Notes: generated from the letters alone by a model not told the origin. A stretch of DNA of 64,000 nucleotides from Lactuca virosa (GCA_928212115.1 CAKMRJ010005634.1:116588873-116652872); one strand, 5' to 3'; shown: positions 23,831 through 34,586, numbered from the stretch's first letter. A program made the numbers and translations.

Positions 23831-24445
23831 CACTTTCGGCGGTCTTCAAGAGTCCTTGAAGTTTGCTGAGGGTGACTTCTTCCTTGTTCATGTGATATGT
23901 CATGCGGAATGATCATAACACGATGGCAAGGAGTGCAAAATGATGTCTATTGCTAACTCCTCAGGGAAGTTCACATTCAGCTTCAGTAAACGGTCCACAT
24001 ACCTTTGCATTTTCTGCATGTGGCCCGTGATGGGTTCACCATCCTTCATTCGGGTTGTTATCATGGAGGAGATTATTTCATATCGCTCTTGACGAGCACT
24101 TTGATGGTAGCGGTCCATCAAGTCCTGGTGCATCTCAAAAGGATAATAGTCCTCATAGTACTTTTGGAGCTCGGCTGTCATGGTGGCCATCATGATGCAT
24201 GCCACTTTTGTAGCATCTCTTTCATGTACCTCATATTCAGCAAGCTCTTCAGGAGTAGCAGTTGGCTCGGGTACCTTCAGCTCCTTGTCGAGAACATATT
24301 CTTTGTTCTCATACCGAGTGACCATCCTGATGTTTCTGATCCAATCTGTAAAGTTGGACCCATCAAAGATGACTCTCCCACAAAGATTCATGAGAGAGAA
24401 GGAGCTAGTAGGGTTTGAGCCAGAAGCATTGTTATTGGAAGACAT
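23831..24445 (-). pseudogene. gag: Copia element 3 gag
   Basis: ATG at 24445 (MSSNNNASGSN). Gag motifs LCGRVIFDGSNFTDWI, EYVLDKELK, RQERYEIISSMI, MQRYVDRLLKLNVNF and LHSLPSCYD are present. After CYD the frame shifts near 23905; the continuation MTYHMNKEEVTLSKLQGL is in another frame, and a second shift near 23830 leads to the zinc-knuckle frame. Start chosen because element 2 begins the same way and the leader has no upstream coding. Confidence 0.9.
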
Positions 24446-24818
24446 CTGAAAAGAAGAGGGAATAGATTAGATTAGATATAGAGATAGTCCTTAACAAACA
24501 CCCAAATGTAATATTAAGGCTAGGACCCAACACAATATTTTATAACTTAGAAGAGGGATGCCGTAATCTAAGCTATAAGATATTTGAAGGTAGGTGAATG
24601 ACGATTCACCAATTTCCACCATGAAAAACGAAATATTTAATTAGTTTTAATTGGTTTAGAAACTCCTAGATTCTTTGAGATTCATTGAACTTTCTTCAAT
24701 GGCATGTTTCAATCTCGAGTGTGCCCTTCAAGTTTTGTGACTGAGATGCCGAGGATCACAAAACTAGGTGTGAAGTAACCATGCAAATTACTTGGTACCC
24801 TTAATGTATTACCCCTCA

Positions 24819-24854
24819 ATCGATGTGCCGGTTAACCACACACGCTCCATCGAT
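24819..24854 (-). promoter_or_regulatory. Leader hairpin 1 of copia element 3
   Basis: Stem 24819-24825 (ATCGATG) with 24848-24854 (CATCGAT); 22-nt loop with GGTTAACC at 24830-24837. The loop is identical to that of hairpin 2 while the stem is unrelated. Confidence 0.65.
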
Positions 24855-24901
24855 ACTATGATAAACATTAAGTCACCCTTTACCTACCTTGTTAAGTTCA
24901 A

Positions 24902-24937
24902 GTTAGTGTGCCGGTTAACCACACACGCTCCACTAAC
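24902..24937 (-). promoter_or_regulatory. Leader hairpin 2 of copia element 3
   Basis: Stem 24902-24908 (GTTAGTG) with 24931-24937 (CACTAAC); 22-nt loop with GGTTAACC at 24913-24920. Confidence 0.65.
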
Positions 24938-25738
24938 GACTTAAACAAAGTGTAAAGTGTAATTTCATGGATTAGCACCTTATTCACATTTTCCTAAAAT
25001 AACTAAGATTGGGAATTCAATAAAGTTTAGTTACTTTAGTATTATCATTATACTTTTAATGAGAATTTATAAGTCCTTGTCCTACCCGTTCGGCTAACGA
25101 CCCTCCACCGATCAAGGAAGCGGTGGGTGAGAGTGGACACCCATTAAGTTGCCATTTTATAGGCAACAACCTTATACCCCCCTTATAGACCGGCTTCGTG
25201 AATGAGGCGTACTAGCGGTAAGACGACTTGATCTTATACATATATAAATATTATTAAACTTATAATATTATAAAGTATAAGGGTTGAATTTTAACTTTTA
25301 AAATTCTAGGGGTTGGAACTAAAGTTTTTAATATGACTTTACATGTTCCAAAACTTGAGGGCAAGTTTTGTAAACTTTCAACACTTTTCATTTCTCATAA
25401 CTTATGAGTTAATGGTTATTAAAAATGAAGACTCTTCATTTTTTGTAACCTATGTGTTCTTTTAATGGTTATTTATAAATGTGACTTTTGGTTATCCATA
25501 ACTTAAGAACTAGTTATGGACTCCATTAAAACACATAAAGATCAAGAATTAATCTAATCAATTATTAGCACATAATTTCTATGATCTTCTAAACTCATAT
25601 GTTTATGAATGTTCATATCAAAAATTTCAAGAATCGTAAGTACATATACAAAACTTGAAATTTTGATACGAGCTTTTGAACAAAACTTCGATTTTCAAGT
25701 TTTTTTTTTTTTGCATCAAGTATCAAATAAACAAACCA

Positions 25739-25752
25739 GGCTTTGATACCAC
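25739..25752 (-). other. Primer binding site of copia element 3
   Basis: Minus strand GTGGTATCAAAGCC follows the LTR end CCCATCA. It matches the tRNA-Met type TGGTATCAGAGC with one change. Confidence 0.8.
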
Positions 25753-26516
25753 TGATGGGTTTTGAGCATTCTAACACTCATATGGTGTACATGCAACCCT
25801 AGAAACCTTGGATCTATGTTTGACTATGATACATGCAAATAATTATTTTTCCAAGGTTCTTATCCTATCTAGCATGGCATGGGGAACTTGAATCAAATAA
25901 AGCTAGTAGAATTACTTACCTTGTAGTTGTAGTTGATTGCTTGGAGTTTTAGAGCCTAGCACCAATAGTGTGGATGCCTCAAATGGAAATACAAATCACC
26001 ACAAACTTGGAACTTTGAGAGAATAGTAATCACCTTCTTGAAATCGGCCCTCTTACTTTACTCACCACAACTCGTGTGATTTCAAGAACCAAAGCCTCCT
26101 TTATATAGTGTGGTGGATTAGGGTTACATCCATGTAAACCCTAATACCCATGTCTTTTCATTTCCATGAGATCCATGGGTTAAAGCTCCATGGAGTATCC
26201 ATGGACTTTCCATGCAAGCCTAGCCCATTCCAAATAATCATTAGCCCACACTATATAAATACAAGAGCCCATATTTAATTAGTCATACTTTTGATCTCTA
26301 AATTAATTCTAGATTAATTATAGATCAATACTAATTAAATAATATGATTTTATATTAATATATTAGGACTTATAATATATTAATAAATCATAACTTATAC
26401 TATTCTCAAACGATTATCCATAAATTGTTCGGGTGAAGTGCAACCCAAATGGACCATGTCGGGTCGGGTCAAGTACATACCAAATATAGTTATGGACTTA
26501 GACACTATATCCAACA
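25753..26516 (-). repeat. 5' LTR of copia element 3 (764 bp)
   Basis: Nearly identical to 18807-19571. A minus-strand TATA-like CACTATATAAAGG sits at about 26098-26110. TSD TGTAT follows at 26517-26521. Confidence 0.9.
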
Positions 26517-26540
26517 TGTATGACCCTGACGGTTATGTGT

Positions 26541-26550
26541 TTTGTTTCAG
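26541..26550 (+). other. Acceptor-like site just before gypsy A gag
   Basis: TTTGTTTCAG ends one base before the gag ATG at 26552. It could pair with an LTR donor to give a spliced gag mRNA. Confidence 0.35.
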
Positions 26551-26551
26551 A

Positions 26552-27525
26552 ATGGTGATGATTACGTGTCATGGAGGAGAAGGTTCAGGATCGGGATCAG
26601 GATCAGGATCGGGTTCGAGATTAGGTGTCGAGCCAGTTGATGAGAGGTTACATGAGTTCATTGCTTCTGAGATCACTAGAGGCATCCTTGAGTCGACCCC
26701 GGTGATTTTCCGGTCGATCAAGGAGGGGATTATTGAGCTGATGGAGGATCGCCTAAGGGCGTTTAGGAGTGATTGGACGGCTAGCCAGTCAGGGGTGCGC
26801 ACACTGTCCTTCAAGGACTTCAGGGGATGCAGCGCGCCAGACTTCCACGAGGTGAAGGACCCCATTGTTGCCACGAGATGGATTGCAGAAATGGAGTCTG
26901 CTCAACTAACTAGCTTCTGCCCTGAGGGGTCCAAGGTTCGGTATGCTGCTAGATGTTTGAGGGACAGGGGTAGAGATTGGTGGGAGTCAGTTGGTGATTC
27001 TTCAGGAGCCTCAGCTGTCGAGGCGATGACCTGGTCGGACTTTGTGACCAGGTTTAGGGCTGAGTTTGTGCCGATTGTGGAACTTCAGCAGCTGGCCAGG
27101 GAGTTTCTTGATATGAGACAGACTACTGAGACAATGGTGGAGATTACCGCCAAGTTTTGGTAGAGGGCCTTATTAGTGCCTCAGTATGTAGGAGATGAGG
27201 AGATGCGGAAGACCCGCTACCATGATATGTTGAGAGTTGATATCTGGGAGCATGTTAGCTACTCAGCGTGCCCGACCCTGGATTCCATGATTTTCAGGGC
27301 GAGGGAGAGGGAGATCGATTTAGAGCACCTCCGGAAGAGGAAGGCGGAGACTGACAAGGGTACTGGGGTTTCGGGGAAGAAACCCAAGGGAATCGACTCT
27401 AAGTCGAAGGGCCATCAGGGTTGGAGCCGATGCGGGAAGTGTGGCAAGCCACATGAGGGGGCATGTAGACTAGGGTAATCGGGCTGCTATAAGTGCGGCA
27501 ATACGGGGCACTTCAGTAAGGATTG
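26552..27525 (+). pseudogene. gag: Gypsy A gag with zinc knuckle
   Basis: The likely start is the ATG at 26552; an upstream in-frame ATG at 26438 lies in the copia LTR and is accidental. A Gly/Ser repeat (26575-26620) leads into Gag with LSFKDFRGCSAPDF, RWIAEMES, RDWWESV and FVTRFRAEFVP. The single frame is cut by TAG at 27161 and TAA at 27476, then gives the CCHC knuckle CYKCGNTGHFSKDC (about 27484-27525). A second, decayed knuckle follows near 27563. Gag would form the particle and bind RNA. Confidence 0.88.
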
Positions 27526-28285
27526 TACAACCCCTACCCCCATCATTCCAACATCGGAGTTGCTGTGTTTTCACTTCAACCAGCGAGGCCATAAAAAGGC
27601 CAGCTGCCCGGGATTGACAGCAATAGCAGCGCCAGTGGCGGTGCCAGCTCCAGCGACCTTGCGGATCACTGATGACCGGCAGGGCAAGACAGAGGCTCCA
27701 GTGGTGAAGAGACGAGCCTTCCAGTTGACTACCGAGGAGGCACGTGCCGCACCCGAAGTGGTGACGTGGTCGTTCCATGTGAACGGTATTCCAGTGCAGG
27801 TGTTGTTCGATTTGGGTGCTACCCGATCATTTGTCTCTCTTGCAATTAGTAAGAGGTTCCTTGATTCTTCTAGCATGTTGGATTGCCCAATAGAGGTCGA
27901 GATTACTAAAGACCGATCAGTTCGAGCATCAGAGGTTTTTAGATATTGTGTTTTGAGGCTTTTCGAGGAGCGCTACCTGGTAGACTTGGTTCCCATACCA
28001 TTGTGTGGAAACAAGGTCATCATCGGTATGGATTGGTTGAGCCCTAATGGGGTTGTGATTGACTGTGCACAACAGTTGGTACGTGTCAGGACCCCAAGTG
28101 GGGGAGAGCTAGTAATTCAGGGAGAGAGGCCACAACGTGGACCAGCTTTATGTTCAGCAGCGAGGGCTAGGCATCAGCACGGTTGCGTCGGATATGTCGC
28201 CTACGTCATGGATACCCGGGACGAGGGTAAGGTGACTGTGAATGATGTGCCAGTGGTGCGAGAGTACCTAGATGTGTTTCCATAG
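27526..28285 (+). pseudogene. pol: Gypsy A aspartic protease region
   Basis: Same frame as gag. The knuckle-like LCFHFNQRGHKKASC is followed by a Pro/Ala-rich linker and the retropepsin site VLFDLGATRSFVS. The family motif is D-S/T-G, so the middle residue is changed to leucine. KVIIGMDWLSPNGVVIDC marks the C-terminal half. A TAG at 28283 ends the frame before RT. Confidence 0.85.
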
Positions 28286-29130
28286 GAGTTTCCTGGGATA
28301 CCTCCGGGGAGGAAGGTGGAGTTTAGGATCGACCTGGTTTCTGGTGCGACCCCGACAGCTAAGGCATCGTATCGGTTGGCTCCTCCCGAGATGCAGGAGT
28401 TGTCTACACAGCTGTAGGAGCTATTAGACAAGGGACTCATCAGACCGAGCAGTTCACCCTGGGGAGCCCCGATTCTGTTCGTGAGAAGAAGGACGGGTCG
28501 CATCAGATGTGTATAGATTATCGGGAGCTGAACAAGGTAACGGTGAAGAACCGTTACCCGCTCCCGAGGATTGATGATCTCTTTTCGACCAGCTACAGGG
28601 GGCATCTTGGTTTTCCAAGATAGATTTACGTTCAGGCTACCATCAGATGAGGGTCAGATATGAGGATGTACAAAAGATTGCATTCCGGACTCGCTATGGC
28701 CACTACGAGTTCGTGGTGATGCCCTTCGGGCTCACCAATGCTCCTGCCGCGTTCATGGACCTCAAGAACCGCATATGCAGACCAATGTTGGATCGGTCTG
28801 TGATAGTTTTCGTCGATGACATCTTGGTTTACTCTAAGACGCAGGAGCAGCATGAGGAGCACTTGCGAGAGGTGTTGGATACCCTGAGAAGGGAGAGCTT
28901 GTATGCCACCTTCTCCAAATGTGAGTTCTAGTTGCGCAAGATGCAGTTTCTAGGGCACCTTGTCAACCAGAACGGGATTTTGGTCGATCCGGCCAAAGTA
29001 GAGGCCATGATGAGATGGGAGGTTCCGAAGTCTCCATCTGAGATTCAGAGTTTCCTGGGATTGGCGGGCTATTACCGGTGATTCATTCAGGATTTCTCCA
29101 AGATAGTCGTACCCCTGACCTGGCTGACAA
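28286..29130 (+). pseudogene. pol: Gypsy A reverse transcriptase
   Basis: KVEFRIDLV, SYRLAPPEM, a stop at about 28414, then a frameshift near 28475 and another near 28580, followed by SGYHQMRVRYEDVQKIAFRT, HYEFVVMPFGLTNAPAAFM and the catalytic IVFVDDILVYSK. The thumb has KCEF, then a stop (about 28929), MQFLGHLVNQNGILVDPAK and IQSFLGLAGYYR, then a stop at about 29080. Catalytic aspartates are present but the chain is broken. Confidence 0.88.
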
Positions 29131-29665
29131 AGAAAGTTGTTGTCTTTTGCTGGGGGCCTGAGCAGCAGGCATCGTTTGAGACATTGAGACATAGACTATG
29201 TGAGGCGCCGATCCTCGCCCTGCTAGAGGGCGTGGAGGATTTTGTAGTGTACTGTGATGCATCCATTTCGGGCTTTGGCGCAGTATTGTTGCAGAGAGGG
29301 TATGTCATCGCCTACGCCTCGAGGCAGCTGAAGCCTCACAAGGCGAACTACCCGATACATGATTTGGAGTTGGGGGCGGTCGTCTTCGCACTCAAGATTT
29401 GGCGACATTACCTCTACGGGGTCCGTTGTACCATTTACACGGATCACAAGAGCTTGAGGTACCTCATGGATCAGCCAAATATTAACATGAGGCAACGTCG
29501 GTGGCTAGACGTGGTGAAGGATTATGACTGTGAGATCCTCTACCACCCAGGGAAGGCCAATGTTGTGGCTGATGCTCTCAGCCGCAAGGCAGCCCCGATC
29601 AGAGATATTTTCTTGCGGCTGACAGTAGTGACCCTACTGTTGGAGGAGATCCGAGAGGCCCAATA
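29131..29665 (+). pseudogene. pol: Gypsy A RNase H
   Basis: FVVYCDASISGFGAVLLQRG, IAYASRQLKPHKANYP, HDLELGAVVFALKIWRHYLYG, YTDHKSLRYLMDQPNINMRQRR and HPGKANVVADALSRK form a complete RNase H. The catalytic D, E and D positions look present (CDAS, DLEL, TDHK). It is open for 160 codons (29184-29666) and ends at a TAG where Q/E is expected. Confidence 0.9.
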
Positions 29666-30790
29666 GGAGGCTATAAATGAGGAACATCGGAAGAGCGAGC
29701 ATATTGTGGGGCAGGTTTCCTCCTTCGACTATGATAGTCGAGGGTTATTGACACTACACCGCAGGGTATGGGTCCCATATCATGGAGGTGTGTGCCAGGT
29801 TCTGATTGAGGAGGCACACAAATCCCGATTTTCCATTCATCCCGGGGCGACGAAGATGTATAGAGACCTTCGTCCGGATTACTGGTGGCCCTGCATGAAG
29901 CGGGATGTAGCCTGGTACGTCGAGAGATGCCTAACCAGCAGGAAGGTCAAGGTCGAGCACTATAGGCCTCACGAAAAGATTCAGCCGCTGGACATTCCTA
30001 TGTGGAAATGGGAAGATATTACTATGGATTTCATCACAAAGCTTCCCAGGACCGCACGAGGGGTGGATTCGATTTGGGTCATTGTGGATCGGTTGACCAA
30101 GAGTGCTCACTTCATACCGATCCAGGAGAGCATCTCGGTCGAGACACTGGCCGATATCTACATCCAAGAGGTAATAGCTTGACACGGAGTGCCAGTCTCC
30201 ATGATTTTAGACAAAGATGTACGATTCACTTCTAGATTCTGGAAGAAATTCCACGATGAGTTGGGTACTCGTCTTCACTTTAGCACCGCTTTTCACCCAC
30301 AAACGGATGGTCAGAGCGAGCAGACCATCCAGACCTTGGAGGATATGCTACGGGCGTGTGTCTTGGATATGCTACCACGCGAGTATTGATCATCCTCCCT
30401 TCGATATGTTGTACGGGAGGATGTGTAGGACCCCGATATGCTGGGGTGAGGTTGGGAAGAGGGTCATGGGGAGTACCAAAGTGGTACTCAAGACGACAGA
30501 GAGGATCCAGCAGGTCCGGAGCAGGCTTTAGACTGCTCATAGTCGGCAGAAAAGTTATGCCGACAAGCGCCATTCGGACATGGAATTCCAAGTCGAGGAT
30601 ATGGTCCTCCTGAAGGTGTCACCTTAGAAAGGTGTCATCCGATTTAGTAAGCGGGCCAAGTTGGGCCCCAGGTACATCGGTCCCTTTAGGGTGGCAGCCC
30701 GGGTGGGAAAGTTGGCATATAGGCTGGATCTGCCAGCCGAGCATAGCCAGATTCACAGTACTTTTCACGTCTCCCAGCTGCGGAAATGAT
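29666..30790 (+). pseudogene. pol: Gypsy A integrase
   Basis: The zinc-binding domain reads HPGATKMYRDLRPDYWWP, WYVERCLTSRKVK, where the last cysteine of CxxC is a serine. The core has MDFITKLPRT, SIWVIVDRLTKSAHFIPI, a TGA at 30179, ILDKDVRFTSRFW and HPQTDGQSEQTIQTLEDML. A deletion of roughly 70 bp near 30365 removes the SWDTYLPLAEFSYNN segment kept in gypsy C. Several later stops occur (30530, 30626). Confidence 0.88.
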
Positions 30791-31010
30791 TGGTAGATGA
30801 CTCCGTAGTGGTGCCTCTCGAGGATATTCAGGTGGATGACAGCCTGAAGTACATCGAGGGACCGATAGCCATTCTAGATAGGAATACGAAGGCGATGAGG
30901 AACAACGAAGTGGAGTTGGTGATGGTGCAGTGGCAGCACCGCAAGGCTCGGAGTGGACCTGGGAGCCCGAGGATGAGATGAGGGAGCACTACTCCCGAGC
31001 TTTTTCCACA
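30790..31010 (+). pseudogene. pol: Gypsy A chromodomain-like C-terminus
   Basis: VPLEDIQVDDSLKYIEGPIAI, VELVMVQWQHRK resembles the C-terminal chromodomain of chromovirus integrases, thought to guide insertion to heterochromatin. A frameshift scrambles the last residues. The polypurine tract after it is weak (CAAGGAAG). Confidence 0.65.
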
Positions 31011-31265
31011 AGGAAGTGTAACATCCGTCTCTCGAGGTATTATTTAATTTAAGTAATTAATATTTGTTAATTGGATTAATAATGGGACAAGTGGATTTTT
31101 GGAATGAACCATAAGCAAGTGGGCCGAGAACTTAGGCTGTCCATAAGACATACGTTGGGCGTAGCCTCAGTGTACGCGGGGCGTAGAGGCGCTTAGGATG
31201 CGGGGGACGCGCACACGTACACGCAGCGTACCGGGAGTACGCGCAACGTACGTGATCAGATGCCA

Positions 31266-31300
31266 AAACCCTAATTATTAGGGTTTAAGACATATAAATA
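31266..31300 (+). promoter_or_regulatory. Inverted telobox pair and TATA box, 3' LTR A
   Basis: AAACCCTAA and TTAGGGTTT separated by three bases, then CATATAAATA. Confidence 0.6.
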
Positions 31301-32460
31301 CCCCATTATAGCCCCCCTGGCCTCCTTACCAGCCTCTTACCCTCATAAAACCCTAATTTGCCTTCATACTCCATTGTTGTGTATGTATGACCTTTTGAGA
31401 TCATTTTTGTTGAAGAAAGGCTTGGAAGAAGAAAAGAAGAGTTGAAGAAGAAGAACTTGAGTATCTTGAGCTCAAGGATCTGGGACTATTTCATCTTTTG
31501 GCACTCAAATGAGGTATAAAGCTTGTAACTTTCCTCTTGGAAGCTTAGATCTAGGATTATGGAGATTTGGACATTTTTAGGTCCAAAGGTTGGATCTTTA
31601 TCATGCAACTTCGTTTTTGAGCTTAGGGTTTCCACCCTTGGAGCTCAAAGCCTTCCTTAAGTAGTAAAGTTTCAATGTTTAAGGCCTTTATGAAACCATG
31701 CATGAGATCTAGCCATTTCTATGGATTTAGTTGCTATTATTCAATGTTTGGGCTCATTTGATGGGTTGCAAGCCACCAAGTGATTGACTTTATGGATTAA
31801 GACATTAAAGAGGACTTGGATCTGTAACTATAGCCTTTGTATTAGAGTATTAAGCACTTAATAGGAAAAGTGACTTAACAGGGAAGTACGATGGGCGTAC
31901 ATGCAGGTACGCGCAACGTACACGCCATTTAGTCAGTACGCTTAACGTATAGAGGAGTACGCCCCGCGTATTCAACAGATATGGGCTTGGCGTGTTTTGG
32001 GCCTTGGTTTAGCCCATACCTTGGATTTTGGGCCTTAGAGGGTTGGGTCTGGACTATTGGGCCCTGTGGCCCACTGGGAAGTATAATTTTGGGCCCGAGA
32101 ATTTAGAATTGGAAGTATTGGGCCTTTTGGGCCATATTGGGCCATTCGAGATTATTCATTTTGGGTTAAGGACGTATTGGACTTGTGAAAATACCCATTT
32201 GAAGTGTTGGGCCCAATTTCGAAAATTAGGCCATTATTGGGCCTTAGGGAGCCTTTGATGGGCCATGGGTGCACTAGGTTAATAAATTAGAATTGGGCCT
32301 TAGGAATGGTTCGAGTTGGGCCAAGGGGGTAAAATGGTCATTATACCCTAAGTAGTGTTATAGATTCTGATTGAGTATTATTATGATTATGATAGCCGGG
32401 TGTCATCGGAGCAGATGTTAGAGGTTACTTCCCGTGAGATTCGACACTCAGCTTTACGAG

Positions 32461-32939
32461 GTGAGTTACTATCCAGTAGAAGTGGGTCTAAGGACACAAT
32501 GTCGGCCCACTGGTAGGAGTTGTTTGTTAGATAATTGTCTTTGTGATAATTATCTAGATTTGCTACTGTCTGATATGTTTTACATGCTAGTATAATATGA
32601 TGTTATGTCATAGTAGTAGTAAGGGGGAATAGTCCCCTGTTATCGGTCGATAGGGCCGAAGGGGTAGTATAGTACACAGCTATGCTAGACAATATGATTA
32701 TTTTTTTATCATGTGGTAGTAGTAGGGGGTGAAATAGTCCCTGTAACCGGTTGAGATAAACCGGAGGGGTAGGTCGGACACCCCGGTATGTCTGACATGG
32801 GTAGGTTAAGCACTCTAGTATGCTTAGCAGGGTAGGTCGGGCACCCAGATATGTCTGATAGTATGTTTATAGTATGGTATGTGGTATGATGGGGGATCTC
32901 ACTAAGCTTCGTGCTTACAGTTTACAGTTTTCTTTTCAG
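32461..32939 (+). other. Putative intron inside LTR A
   Basis: CGAG/GTGAGTTAC at the left, TTTTCTTTTCAG/GTACC at the right, 479 bp. An earlier donor-like GAG/GTATAAA lies at 31514. The same donor phrase occurs in LTRs B and C. Confidence 0.45.
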
Positions 32940-33184
32940 GTACCTCTTCATCGAAGGGGAAAGAGTCGGCACGGTAGCAGTTCATCGCACACACACTCGA
33001 TTTCCGCACTATGATGTCCTTGGGATTGTACTCTGACATTATTATTATTCCATGACATGTTTTTATGACATTTGACTTTTGGGTTATGAGTTGATATGAT
33101 ATTGATGTTGTTTTTCAGTAAATGGTTTTAATAAATTACTTAATCAAAAACGAAATTTTTAGTCTTGAAAACTGGGATGTTACA

Positions 33185-33231
33185 TGCACCGTAAAGGGTC
33201 AGAGTGGACATGGGAGCCAGAGGAGGATATG
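33185..33231 (+). pseudogene. pol: Short piece of gypsy C pol between two insertions
   Basis: After the TSD copy TGCAC, about 42 bp encode the WTWEPEED end of a chromodomain-like region, then ATATG, the target of solo LTR B. It links 15988-16893 with 35401-35476. Confidence 0.85.
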
Positions 33232-33979
33232 TGTAACATCCGATTCCTGGTACGTATTTAAATTCAAGGATTATTGCAATTTACCCTGGGACTCAGTGAG
33301 TTGGAGGCCCAACTCGCCGAGTAGACTCGACTATTGATCGGGGGTTTAAGTGACCTACTCGACGATTCGGAAGACCGACTGGACGAGTAGGAGCTGTCTG
33401 GACAAAACCCTAATATTTAGGGTTTGCACCCTATTTAAACACTTTATCTTGGCCTCCATCGCCCTTATCACTCCCAGAAAGCTGTGTAACGAAACCCTAG
33501 CCGTTTTTGTGTGTTCTAAGGCCATTTTGGTACATTTGGTGGGTTGTATAGCTTGGAGAAGAAGAAGGAAGCTTGAGAGTTCGAGTTGGGGCTTAGAGAT
33601 TCAGGGATCTAGTTCCATTTTCAGCTCAATCAAGGTAAAATGCCCCTGTCTTGGTCTTCTATGTGTTTATTCATCTTTGGACTTGGGTTTTGGGCACATT
33701 TAGGGCTTTCCAAGCCATATTCGGAATTGTGGAGTGTTATATGAGGTCTTGACTTCAGATCTGAGTCATTGGAAGGCTCTCATGGCATAAAGGTGCCAAC
33801 TTTATGGCCATGAGAGCCCCATGCACCTTGTGGATCACTTTTTATGGCGTTTTGAGCCAAAGGCCCCTTGCATGTGAACGAAGTTGGAAACTTTACGTGT
33901 AAAATGGACATTAGGGGACGAGATCTATGGTTTTGATGAGTTAAGACCCATTTAAATCGACTGTATAGTAATGGTCATG

Positions 33980-34420
33980 GATGAGCTCGACGAGTCGCTC
34001 TTGGGACTCGGCGAGTCGCGGTGTAATGACCACCAAATCCTTTCTGTGGATGGAACAGTTGTTAGGAAGGAAAAGTCCCTTAGATGTTTAGTCATAAAAA
34101 GGGACCTGGGAATCATGGGACTCGACGAGTGGATGAACAGACTCGGCGAGTCCAAGGCAATCTCCCAATCTTTGAAGATGGACTCGACGAGTTGTTCATA
34201 CAACTCGGCGAGTTGTAGACCAGACACATTCTTATGAGGGAGATGCGCTCGCCGACTTCAAGGAGGAACTCGACGAGTCGGATAAAGATGGTCCCGATGT
34301 TTTGAATTAAGGAGAACCCGCCGAGTTCTTGCTAGACTCGACGAGTGGAGTCCGGGTAGGATCGGGTTAGTGGAACATGGACTCGACGAGTTAGTAGACC
34401 AACTCGGAGAGTCAGGTCAA
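33980..34420 (+). repeat. Cluster of ACTCG-N-CGAGT near-palindromes in LTR B
   Basis: About ten copies such as ACTCGACGAGT, ACTCGGCGAGT and AACTCGGCGAGTT, at irregular spacing between 33980 and 34420. Each can form a 5-bp stem with a one-base centre. Confidence 0.75.
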
Positions 34421-34586
34421 TTGAGTGTTGACTTTGACCAATGGTGACTTTGCTTGGTTTTAGTATTGACCCTGGTTAGGGTTGTTTGTTCTGTTTGATG
34501 ACTTGAGGGTTGTCGTGTAGGGATTGAGGGGTTGAGGAGAGCCGACCTTGACACCGAGGACAGTTCAGACACTACACGACATCGAG

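Larger units (their letters stand above)
24446..25752 (-). mobile_element. 5' leader of copia element 3
   Basis: 1.3-kb untranslated leader. The primer site is GTGGTATCAAAGCC on the minus strand (25739-25752), directly against the LTR. Two loop-identical hairpins lie at 24902-24937 and 24819-24854. No convincing ORF. Confidence 0.8.
18807..26516 (-). mobile_element. Copia element 3 (BARE/Angela-like), full-length
   Basis: 7.7-kb minus-strand element with two nearly identical LTRs (18807-19571 and 25753-26516), TSD TGTAT, primer site, leader, gag, protease, integrase, RT, RNase H and polypurine tract, all in copia order. By eye the LTRs differ at about eight positions plus one single-base indel, so the insertion is recent. 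Yet the coding region has several frameshifts and stops. It inserted into the leader of gypsy A. Confidence 0.92.
16894..33184 (+). mobile_element. Gypsy A, chromovirus-type LTR retrotransposon, interrupted by copia element 3
   Basis: LTRs at 16894-18371 (shortened) and 31017-33184, gag-pol at 26552-31000, TSD TGCAC. Order gag-protease-RT-RNase H-integrase plus a C-terminal chromodomain-like region marks a Ty3/gypsy chromovirus; I favour the Tekay/Del clade. Many nonsense codons and small indels show it is dead. Copia element 3 sits in its leader at TGTAT. Without that insertion it is about 8.6 kb. Confidence 0.9.
31017..33184 (+). repeat. 3' LTR of gypsy A (2168 bp)
   Basis: TGTAACATCCGTCTC to CTGGGATGTTACA, followed by TSD TGCAC. 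Contents in order: TACG-type palindromes (31150-31255), telobox pair 31266-31274/31278-31286, TATA CATATAAATA (31291-31300), a GGGCC-rich block (31980-32320), donor CGAG/GTGAGTTAC at 32461, degenerate GGTAGGTCGG repeats (32600-32870), acceptor TTTTCTTTTCAG ending 32939. Confidence 0.9.

Noticed and set aside
26438..26551. Gag start at the ATG of 26438
   Set aside because: This ATG lies in the copia LTR, outside gypsy A; the ATG at 26552 fits the element.
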